Assembly (NCBI RefSeq): GCF_021474405.1
Contig: NZ_JAKEIO010000010.1
Coordinates: 1-64,000 of the forward strand
Reading direction: 5' to 3'
DNA from: [Streptosporangium] indianense
Lineage (GTDB): Bacteria; Actinomycetota; Actinomycetes; Streptomycetales; Streptomycetaceae
Length of the DNA: 64,000 nucleotides
A program made the translations under genes and the position numbers. The notes under the pieces were generated by a model. The model was not told where the DNA came from, did no database searches, and saw nothing but the letters and a program-made list of their open reading frames with translations. Of this stretch, positions 16,112 to 24,470 are shown piece by piece (the first letter of the stretch is position 1; each line of letters opens with the position of its first letter).

Positions 16112-17294
16112 TGTCCAGCCGGTTGCGCACGAACTCCGGGTCGGTGACCTCGGTGGTGTTCCCCGCGCCGAATTGCAGCACCGGTGTGTGCACATGCCCG
16201 CCCGGCAGCGTGTCGCGCAGCCCCAGCCGGTCGCGCAGCAGCGTCGCCCGGTAGGCGATCTCGTTGGAGAGGTAGTCCCCGCCGCCGCCCGCGCGTGCGG
16301 TGGAACCGGGCGTCGGTCCGTCGGGGCGGACGACGGGCTGGGAGCCGCCGGCCGGGATCTCGGTGACGGTGGTGTTGTCGTAGACCGGGAAGCGGCCGGT
16401 GCTCGCGGTGACGATCGCCGCGTGGGGCAGCGTGGTCGTCGTCCACTGCGGCTGCGAGGCCGGGTCGGAGACCGGCACGGTCTCGGTGCGGCCGATGTTG
16501 TCGTTGTCCCCGAAGCCGCCCCGCCAGGCCCCGTTGGTCCGCTCGATGTCGAACCGCCCGACCCGGCCCTGGCTCACCGTCGTGAACAGGTCGGTCCGCG
16601 GCAGGTGCGGCCGCAGTGCCCGCTCCACCGTGCCGTCGGTGAAGTCCTGCCAGCGCACCGGGAACACCACCGTCTCCACCCGGGCCGGGCCGTCCGCCGT
16701 GTCGAGCACCGTGCCGTCCAGGGCCAGCGCGGTGGCGCCGGACGGGTTGGAGATGCGGATGTCCCGGTCCAGGGTGAACGGGTCGAATCCGGTGAGCAGG
16801 ATCCGCTTCAGGTCCTTGCCGTGCGGATACCGGACCGAGTCCTGACCGCGCGAGGTGCGCTCCAACTCGTCGAGTAGCGCGGCCCGCTCCCGGTCCGTCA
16901 GGCCGAAGCGCGGCTCCCACGTGCGCACTTCACGCGTCATCCCGAGCCGCGCCCAGTACAGCGGCCGGTCGTCGTCCCGGCTCAGGTCGCCGCCGTCCGG
17001 GCCACGCCCCTGCGCCCGGTCGACCGCATGCCGCCACAGCCCCGAGCCCTCGCGTGCCACCGCCCGGCGGGCCTCGCCGTAGGAGCGGGCCGAGTCGAGG
17101 GCCCGCGCCAACCGCGGGGCCAGGGCGTCGAATCCGGAGCGGCGCAGGATCTCCTGGGGCGCTGCCCGGTCGAGCCGCTGCTCCTCGACGGTGGGGGAGG
17201 GGGCCGCCGGGGCGGCGCTCGCGGCCGTCGGGGTGGAGAAGCCGGTCAGCAGGGCGAGACCGAGCAGGCCGAGGCGAACGCGTATGCGTGTCAA
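16062..17294 (-). CDS. Secreted pyroglutamyl-peptidase-like (C15 fold) protein with Ser at the catalytic Cys position
   Basis: 410 residues from TTG at 17294, followed by a Sec signal (LGLLGLALLTGFSTPTAASAAPA). Residues about 163-390 match the peptidase C15 fold: RILLTGFDPF with SNPSG shortly after, the Glu region GRVGRFDIERTNGA (Glu251), and the His region HVHTPVLQFG (His369). The catalytic Cys block of Pcp corresponds to GGDYLSNEIAYR, in which Ser343 replaces Cys (codon TCC). The N-terminal 130 residues have no recognised domain. Pcp is normally about 215 residues and cytoplasmic, so export, length and the Ser are all unusual. It may be an inactive binder or a serine variant. Tail-to-tail overlap of 50 nt with the EI24 gene. 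Confidence 0.75.
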   Translation of the reverse strand: MTRIRVRLGLLGLALLTGFSTPTAASAAPAAPSPTVEEQRLDRAAPQEILRRSGFDALAPRLARALDSARSYGEARRAVAREGSGLWRHAVDRAQGRGPDGGDLSRDDDRPLYWARLGMTREVRTWEPRFGLTDRERAALLDELERTSRGQDSVRYPHGKDLKRILLTGFDPFTLDRDIRISNPSGATALALDGTVLDTADGPARVETVVFPVRWQDFTDGTVERALRPHLPRTDLFTTVSQGRVGRFDIERTNGAWRGGFGDNDNIGRTETVPVSDPASQPQWTTTTLPHAAIVTASTGRFPVYDNTTVTEIPAGGSQPVVRPDGPTPGSTARAGGGGDYLSNEIAYRATLLRDRLGLRDTLPGGHVHTPVLQFGAGNTTEVTDPEFVRNRLDIIAQVRAILRVAAEAS

Positions 17295-17376
17295 GGGGGT
17301 TCAGGCCTTCCGTCGTGGTGGGGGGTCGGTGCCGGACGGCCGCAGTATCGCGTGACGGACGGGGGCCACGCCATGG

Positions 17377-17470
17377 GTGGGACTCAGCCGGCGATCCCCG
17401 CCGCGGCCTCCCGTAGCGCGTCCTGGAATGCGGTGGGGCTCAGCCGGGTATCGCCGCCGCGGCGTCCCTC
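17377..17470. repeat. Two imperfect direct copies of about 38 bp
   Basis: Copies begin at 17377 and 17433 (gtggg[a/g]ctcagccgg...ccgccgcggc...tccc) with about five mismatches and a 56-nt period. They lie just upstream of the GH3 remnant. On the minus strand the region reads as a short open tail ending AAAGIAG-stop, so it may be debris of a lost gene. Confidence 0.5.
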
Positions 17471-17476
17471 GTCGAG

Positions 17477-17881
17477 GTGGAGGTGGTGGTCGCCGTACCG
17501 GCCCGCTGGTCGCGCTTCGGTCACGGCCTCGGCTACACCGACTGGACCTACGACTCCGTCGAGGTGGAGGAGGCCGCCGGGACGGTCACCGCGACGGTCC
17601 GCCTCCGCAACACCGGCGACCGGCCCGGCCGCGAGGTCGTCCAGCTCTACCTCGCCCCGGGTGCCCCCGACCCCGCCCGCCCGGCACGCCGGCCGGCCGG
17701 CTTCGTGTGTGTCGAGGCCGGTCCCGGCGAGAGCGCCGAGGCCACCGTCGACCTCCGGCGCCGCGCCTTCGAGATCTGGGACGAGGCGACCGGATCATGG
17801 TCGTTTGTGAAGGGTTCGTACGAGATCCAGGTCGGACGCTCGATCACGGACCGCAGGATCACGGCGACGATTAACGTCTGA
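17477..17881 (+). pseudogene. 3' remnant of a glycoside hydrolase family 3 gene (C-terminal FnIII-like domain only)
   Basis: About 122 residues (from about 17515) correspond to the extreme C-terminus of bacterial GH3 beta-glucosidases/xylosidases: RFGHGLGYTDWTYDS, then VRLRNTGDRPGREVVQLYL and GSYEIQVGRS. In intact GH3 proteins this fibronectin-III-like domain follows two catalytic domains of about 600 residues, of which nothing is seen upstream. The frame can be opened from ATG at 17477, but the codons before 17515 do not look like GH3. The remnant ends properly and is followed by a terminator, consistent with a deletion that removed the 5' part. It faces the epimerase gene, suggesting a former sugar-utilisation locus. 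Confidence 0.75.
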
Positions 17882-17906
17882 TCCGGGACACGTTCCCCAC
17901 CAGGCA

Positions 17907-17940
17907 GCCCCGGTCCGGGACCTGACCTCCGGACCGGGGC
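17907..17940. terminator. Perfect 12-bp stem hairpin
   Basis: Arms 17907-17918 and 17929-17940 with a 10-nt loop, between the GH3 remnant and the convergent epimerase gene. Serves both directions. Confidence 0.7.
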
Positions 17941-17962
17941 TCGTGGTCTGTCACGGGGTGGC

Positions 17963-18934
17963 TCAGCGGGTGCCGAACCGGTACAGCGTCTCCGAGCGGA
18001 ACACCTCGCCCGGCCGCAGCACGGTCGTCGGGAAGTCCGGCCGGTTCGGCGAGTCGGGAAAGTGCTGGGTCTCCAGCGCGATGCCGTCCCCGGGCGCGAA
18101 GGGCTCGCCCAGGTGGTCGGCGGTGTACAGATGGAGACCGGGCTCGGTGGTCGCCACCGTCAGCACCCGCCCGGACGCCGGGTCGTACAGTTCGGCGACC
18201 TCGACCGGGGTGTCCGTCACCCCCTTGTCGAGTACGAAGTTGTGGTCGTACCCGGAGCCGGTCTTGCGTGCCTCGCGGAAGTCGAACCGCGTACCGGTCA
18301 CCTCCTCGGGAGCGCCGGCGGGAATCAGGTCCGCGTCGACCGGCGTGTACCGGGAGGCGGCCAGCCGCAGTTCGTGGCCGCCCGCGTCACCGGAGCCGGC
18401 CAGGTTGAAGTAGCTGTGGTGCGTCAGGTTCACCACGGTCGGCGCGTCCGTCACCGCCTCGTACGCGATCCGCAGCGACCCGCTCTCGTCGAGCGTGTAC
18501 GTCGCCGTGACCTCCAGGCGCCCCGGGAACCCCTCCTCGCCGTGCGGGCTGATCCGGGTCAGCCGCACCCCGTGCTCCACGGGCTCCGCCTCCCACCCCC
18601 GCTTGTCGAAGCCGTTCGGGCCGCCGTGCAGCGAGTTCGGCCCGTCGTTCGGTTCCAGTGCGTACGTCCGCCCGTCCAGAGTGAAGCGGGCGCCGGCGAT
18701 CCGGTTGGCGTACCTCCCGACCAGAGCGCCCAGGTACGACTCCGGACGGGCCAGGTACCCGTCGAGGTCCGGGAACCCCAGCACCACGTCACCGGCCCGG
18801 CCCTCCCGGTCCGGCACCTCCACGGACTGCACGATCCCGCCGTACGACAGCACCCGCACCCGTACGCCCGCCCTCGCCAGGGTCCAGCGCTGCACCGGGG
18901 TCCCGTCGGAAAGTGTTCCGAAGAGTTCGTTCAT
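17963..18934 (-). CDS. galM: Aldose 1-epimerase (mutarotase), cytoplasmic
   Basis: 323 residues without signal peptide. Catalytic landmarks: NSLHGG with His103, NLTHHSYFNLAG with His173, and ALETQHFPDSPN with Glu288. It is clearly paralogous to the exported copy at 1550-2698, sharing VLSYGGIVQS, LHGG, HFPDSPN and the C-terminal LRPG region. It converts alpha and beta anomers of aldoses in the cytoplasm. Ten nucleotides separate it from the upstream lipoprotein gene, so they are probably cotranscribed. Neighbouring GH3 debris hints that this was part of a glycoside-degrading locus. Confidence 0.92.
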   Translation of the reverse strand: MNELFGTLSDGTPVQRWTLARAGVRVRVLSYGGIVQSVEVPDREGRAGDVVLGFPDLDGYLARPESYLGALVGRYANRIAGARFTLDGRTYALEPNDGPNSLHGGPNGFDKRGWEAEPVEHGVRLTRISPHGEEGFPGRLEVTATYTLDESGSLRIAYEAVTDAPTVVNLTHHSYFNLAGSGDAGGHELRLAASRYTPVDADLIPAGAPEEVTGTRFDFREARKTGSGYDHNFVLDKGVTDTPVEVAELYDPASGRVLTVATTEPGLHLYTADHLGEPFAPGDGIALETQHFPDSPNRPDFPTTVLRPGEVFRSETLYRFGTR

Positions 18935-18944
18935 GTGCGGAACT

Positions 18945-19838
18945 CTAAGTCAGGGGACCTTTCGCGGTGACGGTGCGGTACGCGATCTCCGCCAAGCGGG
19001 CCTGTCCGTTCACACTGGGGTGGAAGTAGTCCCAACGGCTCAACTGGGCGGTGCCGAAGCGGTAGTCGTACACCGCGCCCCCGTCGTAACGGCAGCGCTC
19101 GTCCTCGGCGCAGACCTCCTCCAGGACCTTGTTGTAGTCCTCCACCCGCTTGTGCACCGTCTCCCGCCGCAGGGTCGCCGCCGAGTCCAGGGCGTCCGCG
19201 TCACCCAGCATCGACGGGCAGATGCCCAGCTTCCACACCTGCTTGCCCAAGGGACTGGTGCGGCCCTCCGACCACAGCCGCTTCAGGTTCGGCACGCTCG
19301 CCACGAACACCTGCGCCTTCGGCAACGCCTTGCGCAGGGATTTCAGGGAGTCCTCGAAGTCGGCCCGGAAGGCGGAGACCGGGGTCATCGCCGAGGGCGT
19401 GGACCGGCAGGCGTCGTTGGCCCCCACCATCACCGTCACCAACTGGGGCGCGCGCCGCACCGCCCGGGCCACCTGCCCGGGCAGATCGGCCATCCGCGCC
19501 CCGGTCACGGCGTAGTTCCAGCTCCGCTCGGCGGCCCCGGTCCTGCCCAGCAGCCGCACCGCGAGCGAGTCGACCTCGGGACTGGCGCCGGTCGCCCAGG
19601 ACGCCTCCGGGCAGTCCGACAGCACGTCACAGGCGTCGAACCCGCGTGTGATGGAGTCCCCGACGGCCGCGACGGACGCCGGGCTGCGGTCCCACAGGGG
19701 AGTGGGCTTCGGCGACGGCTTCGCGCTCTCGGACGGCGCGGCGGAATCACCCCCCACGGCATCACACCCGGCGACGCCCAGCACGGTCGCCGCGACCACG
19801 GCCAGAACGCCCCGTGTACGCCGGCCCCGCATTCGCAT
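18945..19838 (-). CDS. SGNH/GDSL hydrolase, lipoprotein
   Basis: 297 residues from ATG at 19838 (a second ATG is at 19832). N-terminal RMRGRRTRG then a hydrophobic stretch with lipobox GVAGC (Cys25), so it should be a surface lipoprotein. A Ser/Pro/Lys linker precedes the SGNH fold: block I VAAVGDSITRG (Ser62), block III MVGANDAC (Asn), block V DYFHPSVNGQ (Asp/His). Several cysteines (DACDVLSDC, CAEDERC) suggest disulfides, as in secreted Streptomyces lipases/esterases of this family. It hydrolyses esters; the natural substrate is unknown. Last codons lie 10 nt before the epimerase start. Confidence 0.88.
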   Translation of the reverse strand: MRMRGRRTRGVLAVVAATVLGVAGCDAVGGDSAAPSESAKPSPKPTPLWDRSPASVAAVGDSITRGFDACDVLSDCPEASWATGASPEVDSLAVRLLGRTGAAERSWNYAVTGARMADLPGQVARAVRRAPQLVTVMVGANDACRSTPSAMTPVSAFRADFEDSLKSLRKALPKAQVFVASVPNLKRLWSEGRTSPLGKQVWKLGICPSMLGDADALDSAATLRRETVHKRVEDYNKVLEEVCAEDERCRYDGGAVYDYRFGTAQLSRWDYFHPSVNGQARLAEIAYRTVTAKGPLT

Positions 19839-20097
19839 CCCTGGTCCATCCCCTCGCCACGCCGTGCCTGTCTCCCCAACCCATACCAACGCACGAGGGT
19901 TCCCGACCGATCAGGTGCAACGGCTCACACCCGTACAAGCGTCCCCCTGGGTGAATGGCGGGCGTTTCCGGGCCCCTGGACCGACCGTACGTCACACTCC
20001 TTGCGCCACCGCACGGTAGCCTCGCCCTCAACGTGACCCGCCCGGTCACAGCCGTTCCGCCCGTTTGCACCATGTCCCGCTCTGCCCGGAGGTTCCG

Positions 20098-20592
20098 GTG
20101 ACGACACGTGGAGTTCTGTACGTGCACTCCGCGCCGCGCGCGCTGTGCCCGCACGTCGAGTGGGCCGTCGCCGGGGTGCTCGGCACACGCGTCAGCCTGG
20201 ACTGGATCCGCCAGCCGGCCGCCCCGGGCACCTGGCGCTCGGAATTCTCCTGGCAGGGCCAGGCGGGTACGGCGTCCAAGCTGGCCTCCGCACTGCGCGG
20301 CTGGCACCTGATGCGCTTCGAGGTCACTGCGGAACCCTGCCCCACCGCCGAGGGCGAGCGCTACAGCTGCACCCCCGATCTCGGCATCTACCACGCCGTC
20401 ACCGGCATCCACGGCGACATCCTCATCCCCGAGGACCGCCTGCGCGCGGCCCTGCAACGCAGCCGGCTCGGCGAGACCGACCTGGAAGCCGAGATCGGCA
20501 AACTCCTGGGCAAGCCCTGGGACGACGAACTGGAACCCTTCAGATACGCCGGCGAAGGCGCCCCGGTCCGCTGGCTGCACCAGGTGGTGTGA
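20098..20592 (+). CDS. DUF3145 family protein
   Basis: 164 residues from GTG at 20098, chosen because GGAGG at 20088-20092 gives good spacing. The sequence TTRGVLYVHSAPRALCPHVEW followed by VLGTRVSLDWIRQPAAPG is characteristic of the actinobacterial DUF3145 family. No signal, membrane segment or known catalytic motif. A C-terminal half with DLEAEIGKLLGKPWDDELEPFRYAGEG looks helical. In Streptomyces it commonly lies next to the fab operon, as here (convergent with fabF), but no link to fatty acid synthesis can be shown from sequence. Function unknown. Confidence 0.88.
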   Translation: MTTRGVLYVHSAPRALCPHVEWAVAGVLGTRVSLDWIRQPAAPGTWRSEFSWQGQAGTASKLASALRGWHLMRFEVTAEPCPTAEGERYSCTPDLGIYHAVTGIHGDILIPEDRLRAALQRSRLGETDLEAEIGKLLGKPWDDELEPFRYAGEGAPVRWLHQVV

Positions 20593-20605
20593 ACACCCTG
20601 AGGGA

Positions 20606-20650
20606 ACGTGCCCTCGGGGGCGCGGGGAACTGCGCGAACAACCCCCACCG
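20606..20650. repeat. REP-like interspersed palindromic element
   Basis: Contains the core GGGGGCGCGGGGAACTGCGCG (20616-20636, shown less its ends) followed by AACCCCCACCGG. The same core, or its complement, recurs at 46492-46581 and 49155-49187. It sits after the DUF3145 stop codon, the usual place for such repeats. Confidence 0.7.
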
Positions 20651-20680
20651 GCCGACACCCGGCACACGACGCAACACAAA

Positions 20681-20725
20681 ACGGCGAGTGGCCCGAACTC
20701 AAGCAGAGTCCGGGCCACTCGCCGT
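20681..20725 (-). terminator. fab operon terminator, 15-bp perfect stem
   Basis: Arms 20681-20695 and 20711-20725 are exact complements. The 15-nt loop itself contains ACTC/GAGT that can extend pairing. It begins 10 nt after the fabF stop codon. Confidence 0.8.
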
Positions 20726-20735
20726 AAGGCGAAGA

Positions 20736-22007
20736 TCAAACCGTCCGGAACGCCAGCACCACGTTGTGCCCACCGAACCCGAACGAGTCGTTCAGCGCGG
20801 CGATACGCCCCTCGACGGGCAGCTTCCGGGCCTCACCCCGCACGACATCCGCGTTGGCCTCGGCCTCGGGGTCGAGGTTCTCCACGTTGATCGTCGGCGG
20901 AGCCACCCGGTGGTACAGCGCGAGCACGGTCGCCACCGTCTCCACACCACCCGCACCACCCAGCAGATGCCCGGTCATCGACTTCGTCGCGGACACCGCG
21001 AAGTGGTCGGCGTCGTCCCCGAACACCTTCCGCAGCGCCTTCAGCTCGGCGATGTCCCCGGCCGGCGTGGACGTCGCGTGCGCGTTGACGTGCACGATCT
21101 CCGCCGGGTCCAGGTCGGTGCCATCCAGCAGGTTCTGCAGGGCGTGCGAGATGCCCCGCCCCTCCGGCTCCGGCTGCACGATGTCGTGCGCGTCGGCGGA
21201 GATGCCCTGCCCGACCGCCTCGGCGTACACCCGGGCCCCGCGCCGTGCGGCGTGCTCGGCGGACTCCAGGACGACGACACCGGCGCCCTCACCGAGGACG
21301 AAGCCGTCCCGGGCGGTGTCGTAGGGACGCGACGCGCCCTGCGGGTCGTCGTTGTTCTTGGACATCGCCATCATGTTGCCGAACGCGGCGATGGGCAGCG
21401 GGTGGATCGCCGCCTCCGTGCCACCCGCGACGACGACGTCGGCGCGGCCGGTGCGGATCATCTCGATGGCGTAGCCGATGGCCTCGGCGCCGGAAGCGCA
21501 GGCGGAGACCGGCGTGTGCACGCCCGCCCGGGCGCCCACGGCCAGACCCACGTTGGCCGAGGGGCTGTTGGGCATCAGCATGGGAACGGTGTGCGGGGAG
21601 ACGCGGCGGACGCCCTTCTCCTTCAGCACGTCGTACTGGTCGAGCAGCGTCGTCACGCCGCCGATGCCGGAGGCGATGACCGCGCCGAGCCGGTCGGGGT
21701 CGATGTTCGGGTCCTCGCCGGCCTTCGCTTCGAAACCGGCGTCGGCCCAGGCCTCCTTGGCCGCGATCAGCGCGAACTGCGCCGAGCGGTCCAGTCGGCG
21801 GGCCTGCGGCCGCGGGATGACCTCGGTCGGCTCCACGGCGACCGGGGCCGCGATCTTGACGGCCTGGTCGGCCGCCCAGTCCTGCTCCAGGGGCTTGACG
21901 CCGGACTTGCCGGCGATCAGGCCCTCCCAGGTAGAGGCTGCGTCGCCACCCAGCGGTGTGGTTGCGCCGATACCGGTGACGACCACGGTGCGATTGGTCG
22001 AGTTCAC
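20736..22007 (-). CDS. fabF: 3-oxoacyl-ACP synthase II (FabF/KASII)
   Basis: 423 residues from GTG at 22007. Condenses acyl-ACP with malonyl-ACP in fatty acid elongation. Active-site Cys170 lies in SACASGAEA, His310 in VNAHATSTPAGD, Lys342 and His347 in SATKSMTGHLLGGAG, and the Gly-rich tail NDSFGFGGHN is intact. Length is typical of FabF. It is the last gene of fabD-fabH-acpP-fabF, 87 nt after acpP, and is followed by a strong terminator. The complete catalytic triad distinguishes it from chain-length-factor subunits of polyketide synthases. Confidence 0.96.
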   Translation of the reverse strand: MNSTNRTVVVTGIGATTPLGGDAASTWEGLIAGKSGVKPLEQDWAADQAVKIAAPVAVEPTEVIPRPQARRLDRSAQFALIAAKEAWADAGFEAKAGEDPNIDPDRLGAVIASGIGGVTTLLDQYDVLKEKGVRRVSPHTVPMLMPNSPSANVGLAVGARAGVHTPVSACASGAEAIGYAIEMIRTGRADVVVAGGTEAAIHPLPIAAFGNMMAMSKNNDDPQGASRPYDTARDGFVLGEGAGVVVLESAEHAARRGARVYAEAVGQGISADAHDIVQPEPEGRGISHALQNLLDGTDLDPAEIVHVNAHATSTPAGDIAELKALRKVFGDDADHFAVSATKSMTGHLLGGAGGVETVATVLALYHRVAPPTINVENLDPEAEANADVVRGEARKLPVEGRIAALNDSFGFGGHNVVLAFRTV

Positions 22008-22094
22008 GGGAATTCTTTCTCCAACGGAATCGAGGATTAAGCGGCGCCACCGCCGGGTGGCGGGGCAGTCAGCCCGGAGGGCCGGATCGGCTGC

Positions 22095-22343
22095 TCAGCC
22101 CTGGTGCTTGAGGATGTAGTCGGTCGCGTCGCCGACGGTCTTGAGGTTCTTGACGTCCTCGTCGGGGATCTTGACGTCGAAGCGCTCTTCGGCGGCGACG
22201 ACGACCTCGACCATGGACAGCGAGTCGACGTCCAGGTCGTCGGTGAAGGACTTGTCCAGCTGGACGTCCTCAACCGGGATGCCGGCGATCTCGTTCACGA
22301 TCTCGGCGAGACCGGCGACGATCTCTTCCTGAGTGGCGGCCAT
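22095..22343 (-). CDS. acpP: Acyl carrier protein
   Basis: 82 residues from ATG at 22343. Phosphopantetheine is attached to Ser41 in the motif LDVDSLSMVEVV. The strongly acidic four-helix layout (EEIVAGLAEIV, EERFDVKIPDEDV, VGDATDYIL) is standard for the fatty acid synthase ACP. Context between fabH and fabF, 81 nt after fabH, supports the primary-metabolism ACP rather than a polyketide carrier. A short upstream in-frame extension to 22397 is less likely because it lacks the family-like start. Confidence 0.96.
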   Translation of the reverse strand: MAATQEEIVAGLAEIVNEIAGIPVEDVQLDKSFTDDLDVDSLSMVEVVVAAEERFDVKIPDEDVKNLKTVGDATDYILKHQG

Positions 22344-22424
22344 GTTGGCGCTCCTTCGTAGATATCCAGAGGGTGTGGCGGGTATTTCCTCGCGCACCGG
22401 ATCGCATGATCCGGCACGGAGTGC

Positions 22425-23426
22425 CTAGGGGAGGGTAACGACAGTCGCGGCGTAGACGAGACCCGCCCCGAAGCCGATGACGAGCGCGGTGTCGCCGCTC
22501 TTCGCCTCGCCGGTCGCCAGGAGCCGCTCCATGGCGAGCGGGATCGAGGCGGCCGAGGTGTTGCCGGTGGTGCGTACGTCACGGGCGACCGTGACGGACT
22601 CCGGCAGCTTGAGAGTCTTCACCATCGAGTCGATGATCCGCTCGTTGGCCTGGTGCGGAATGAAGACGTCCAGGTCCTCCGCGGAGATGCCGGCGGCATC
22701 CAGCGCCTCCTTGGCGACCTTCGCCATCTCGAACACGGCCCAGCGGAACACCGCCTGGCCCTCCTGCGTGATGGCGGGGAACTTGGCGACCTCGCCGGAA
22801 CGGTAGTCCGTCCACGGCACGGTCTGCTTGATCGTCTCGGACTTGTCGCCCTCGGAGCCCCAGACGGTGGGGCCGATCCCGGGCTCCTGGGCCGGGCCGA
22901 CCACGACCGCGCCGGCACCGTCACCGAACAGGAAGGCCGTCGCGCGGTCCTCCAGGTCGGTCAGGTCGCTCAGCCGCTCCACGCCGATCACCAGGACGTA
23001 CTCGGCCGAGCCCTCGACGATCATGCCCTTGGCGAGGGTCAGGCCGTAACCGAAGCCCGCGCAGCCGGCCGAGATGTCGAAGGCGGCGGCCTTGGCGGTG
23101 CCGAGCTTGTCGGCGATCTCGGTGGCGACGGCCGGGGTCTGCTTGAAGTGCGAGACGGTCGAGACGATCACGCCGCCGATCTGCTCGGCGGAGATCCCGG
23201 CGTCGGCAATCGCCTTGCCGGACGCCTCGATCGACATCGCGGCGACCGTCTCCTCGTCGTTCGCCCAGTGCCGGGTCTCGATGCCGGAGCGCGAACGGAT
23301 CCACTCGTCGGACGAGTCGATCGTCTCGAGGATCACCTCGTTCGGCACGACCCGGGTCGGGCGGTAGCCGCCGACGCCGAGGATGCGTGCGTACGGGGCG
23401 CCCTTGCTGGGCTTGATCTTCGCCAT
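22425..23426 (-). CDS. fabH: 3-oxoacyl-ACP synthase III (FabH)
   Basis: 333 residues, ATG at 23426. Starts fatty acid chains by condensing an acyl-CoA with malonyl-ACP; in Streptomyces branched starters are favoured. The triad is visible: Cys122 in ISAGCAGFGYG, His258 in IPHQANERI, Asn289 in TTGNTSAAS. Gly-rich C-terminus ALVIGFGAGLVYA closes the fold. It lies 25 nt after fabD, so translation is closely linked. Confidence 0.96.
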   Translation of the reverse strand: MAKIKPSKGAPYARILGVGGYRPTRVVPNEVILETIDSSDEWIRSRSGIETRHWANDEETVAAMSIEASGKAIADAGISAEQIGGVIVSTVSHFKQTPAVATEIADKLGTAKAAAFDISAGCAGFGYGLTLAKGMIVEGSAEYVLVIGVERLSDLTDLEDRATAFLFGDGAGAVVVGPAQEPGIGPTVWGSEGDKSETIKQTVPWTDYRSGEVAKFPAITQEGQAVFRWAVFEMAKVAKEALDAAGISAEDLDVFIPHQANERIIDSMVKTLKLPESVTVARDVRTTGNTSAASIPLAMERLLATGEAKSGDTALVIGFGAGLVYAATVVTLP

Positions 23427-23451
23427 GCGGGCGGCTCCTTGGGGGCGGCGG

Positions 23452-24381
23452 TCAGGCGTGCTCGGCGATGAGCTCGCGAGCCGCGTCGAGGTCGGCGGGG
23501 GACTTCAGGGCCAGCGTCTTCACCCCGGGCAGGGCCCGCTTGGCGAGGCCGGTGAGGGTGCCACCGGGGCACAGCTCGAGCAGAGCCGTGACACCGAGCT
23601 CCTTGAAGGTCTCCATGCACAGGTCCCAGCGGACCGGGTTGGCGACCTGGCCGACCAGGCGCTCCAGCACCTCGGCGCCGCCGGTGACGGTCCGCCCGTC
23701 CTTGTTGGAGACGTAGGCGACCTTCGGGTCGCCGGGAGCCAGGGCCTCGGCGGCCTTCGCCAGCGTCTGGACCGCCGGCGCCATGTGGTGCGTGTGGAAC
23801 GCGCCGGCGACCTTCAGCGCGACGACCTTGCGCACGCCCTCGGGCTTGTCCGCCTCCAGCGCGGCGAGCTGCTCCTTGGTGCCGGCCGCGACGATCTGGC
23901 CCGCGCCGTTGATGTTCGCCGGGGTCAGGCCCAGCTTCTCCAGGTGCGGGACCGTGACGGCGGGGTCGCCGCCCAGCAGCGCCGCCATGCCGGTCTCCGT
24001 GACGGCGGCGGCCTCGGCCATGCCGAGCCCGCGGGTGCGGACCAGGCGGAGCGCCTCCTCGTGCGGGAGCACCCCGGCGAGCGACGCGGCGGTGATCTCA
24101 CCGACGCTGTGACCGGCGATCGCGCCGACCTTCTGCGCCAGCTCGGCCGGGTCGTCGAACAGCAGGTTCGCGGACGCCAGTCCGGCCGCGACCAGCAGCG
24201 GCTGCGCCACCGCGGTGTCGCGGATCTCCTCCGCGTCGGCCTCGGTGCCGTAACGGATCAGGTCGATCCCCGCGGCGTCGGACCAGGCCTCGAGGGCACC
24301 GCGAACACCGGGGAGGTCGAGCCATTCGGTCAGGAAGCCGGGCGTCTGAGCGCCCTGGCCGGGAGCGACGAGTACGAGCAC
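23452..24381 (-). CDS. fabD: Malonyl-CoA:ACP transacylase (FabD)
   Basis: 309 residues if started at GTG 24381, giving LVLVAPGQGAQ as the first residues, which matches the family start; a GTG at 24387 adds two residues. Loads malonyl onto ACP. Motifs: GQGAQ near the N-terminus, nucleophile Ser92 in GHSVGE, and GAFHTHHM carrying the catalytic His. First gene of the fab operon, 89 nt after fasR. The gap contains a long palindrome at 24446-24470 and the presumed fab promoter. Confidence 0.95.
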   Translation of the reverse strand: MLVLVAPGQGAQTPGFLTEWLDLPGVRGALEAWSDAAGIDLIRYGTEADAEEIRDTAVAQPLLVAAGLASANLLFDDPAELAQKVGAIAGHSVGEITAASLAGVLPHEEALRLVRTRGLGMAEAAAVTETGMAALLGGDPAVTVPHLEKLGLTPANINGAGQIVAAGTKEQLAALEADKPEGVRKVVALKVAGAFHTHHMAPAVQTLAKAAEALAPGDPKVAYVSNKDGRTVTGGAEVLERLVGQVANPVRWDLCMETFKELGVTALLELCPGGTLTGLAKRALPGVKTLALKSPADLDAARELIAEHA

Positions 24382-24445
24382 TCTCACACTCTCTCTTGGG
24401 GACGGGCACAACCGCCCGTGGGGACAGGGACGAAGAACACGGAGG

Positions 24446-24470
24446 GGTTTTGTCGAGCTTCGACAAAACC
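24446..24470. promoter_or_regulatory. 11-bp perfect inverted repeat between fasR and fabD
   Basis: GGTTTTGTCGA (24446-24456) and TCGACAAAACC (24460-24470) are exact inverted copies with a 3-nt loop, directly adjoining the fasR stop codon and about 65 nt before the fabD start. It can be read as the fasR terminator or as a binding site in the fab promoter. Its AT-rich arms are unlike the GC-rich terminators elsewhere in the window, which favours an operator. Confidence 0.5.

Noticed and set aside
20736-22007. Polyketide ketosynthase
   Set aside because: Complete Cys-His-His site, operon with fabD, fabH and acpP, and adjacent fasR indicate the primary fatty acid FabF.
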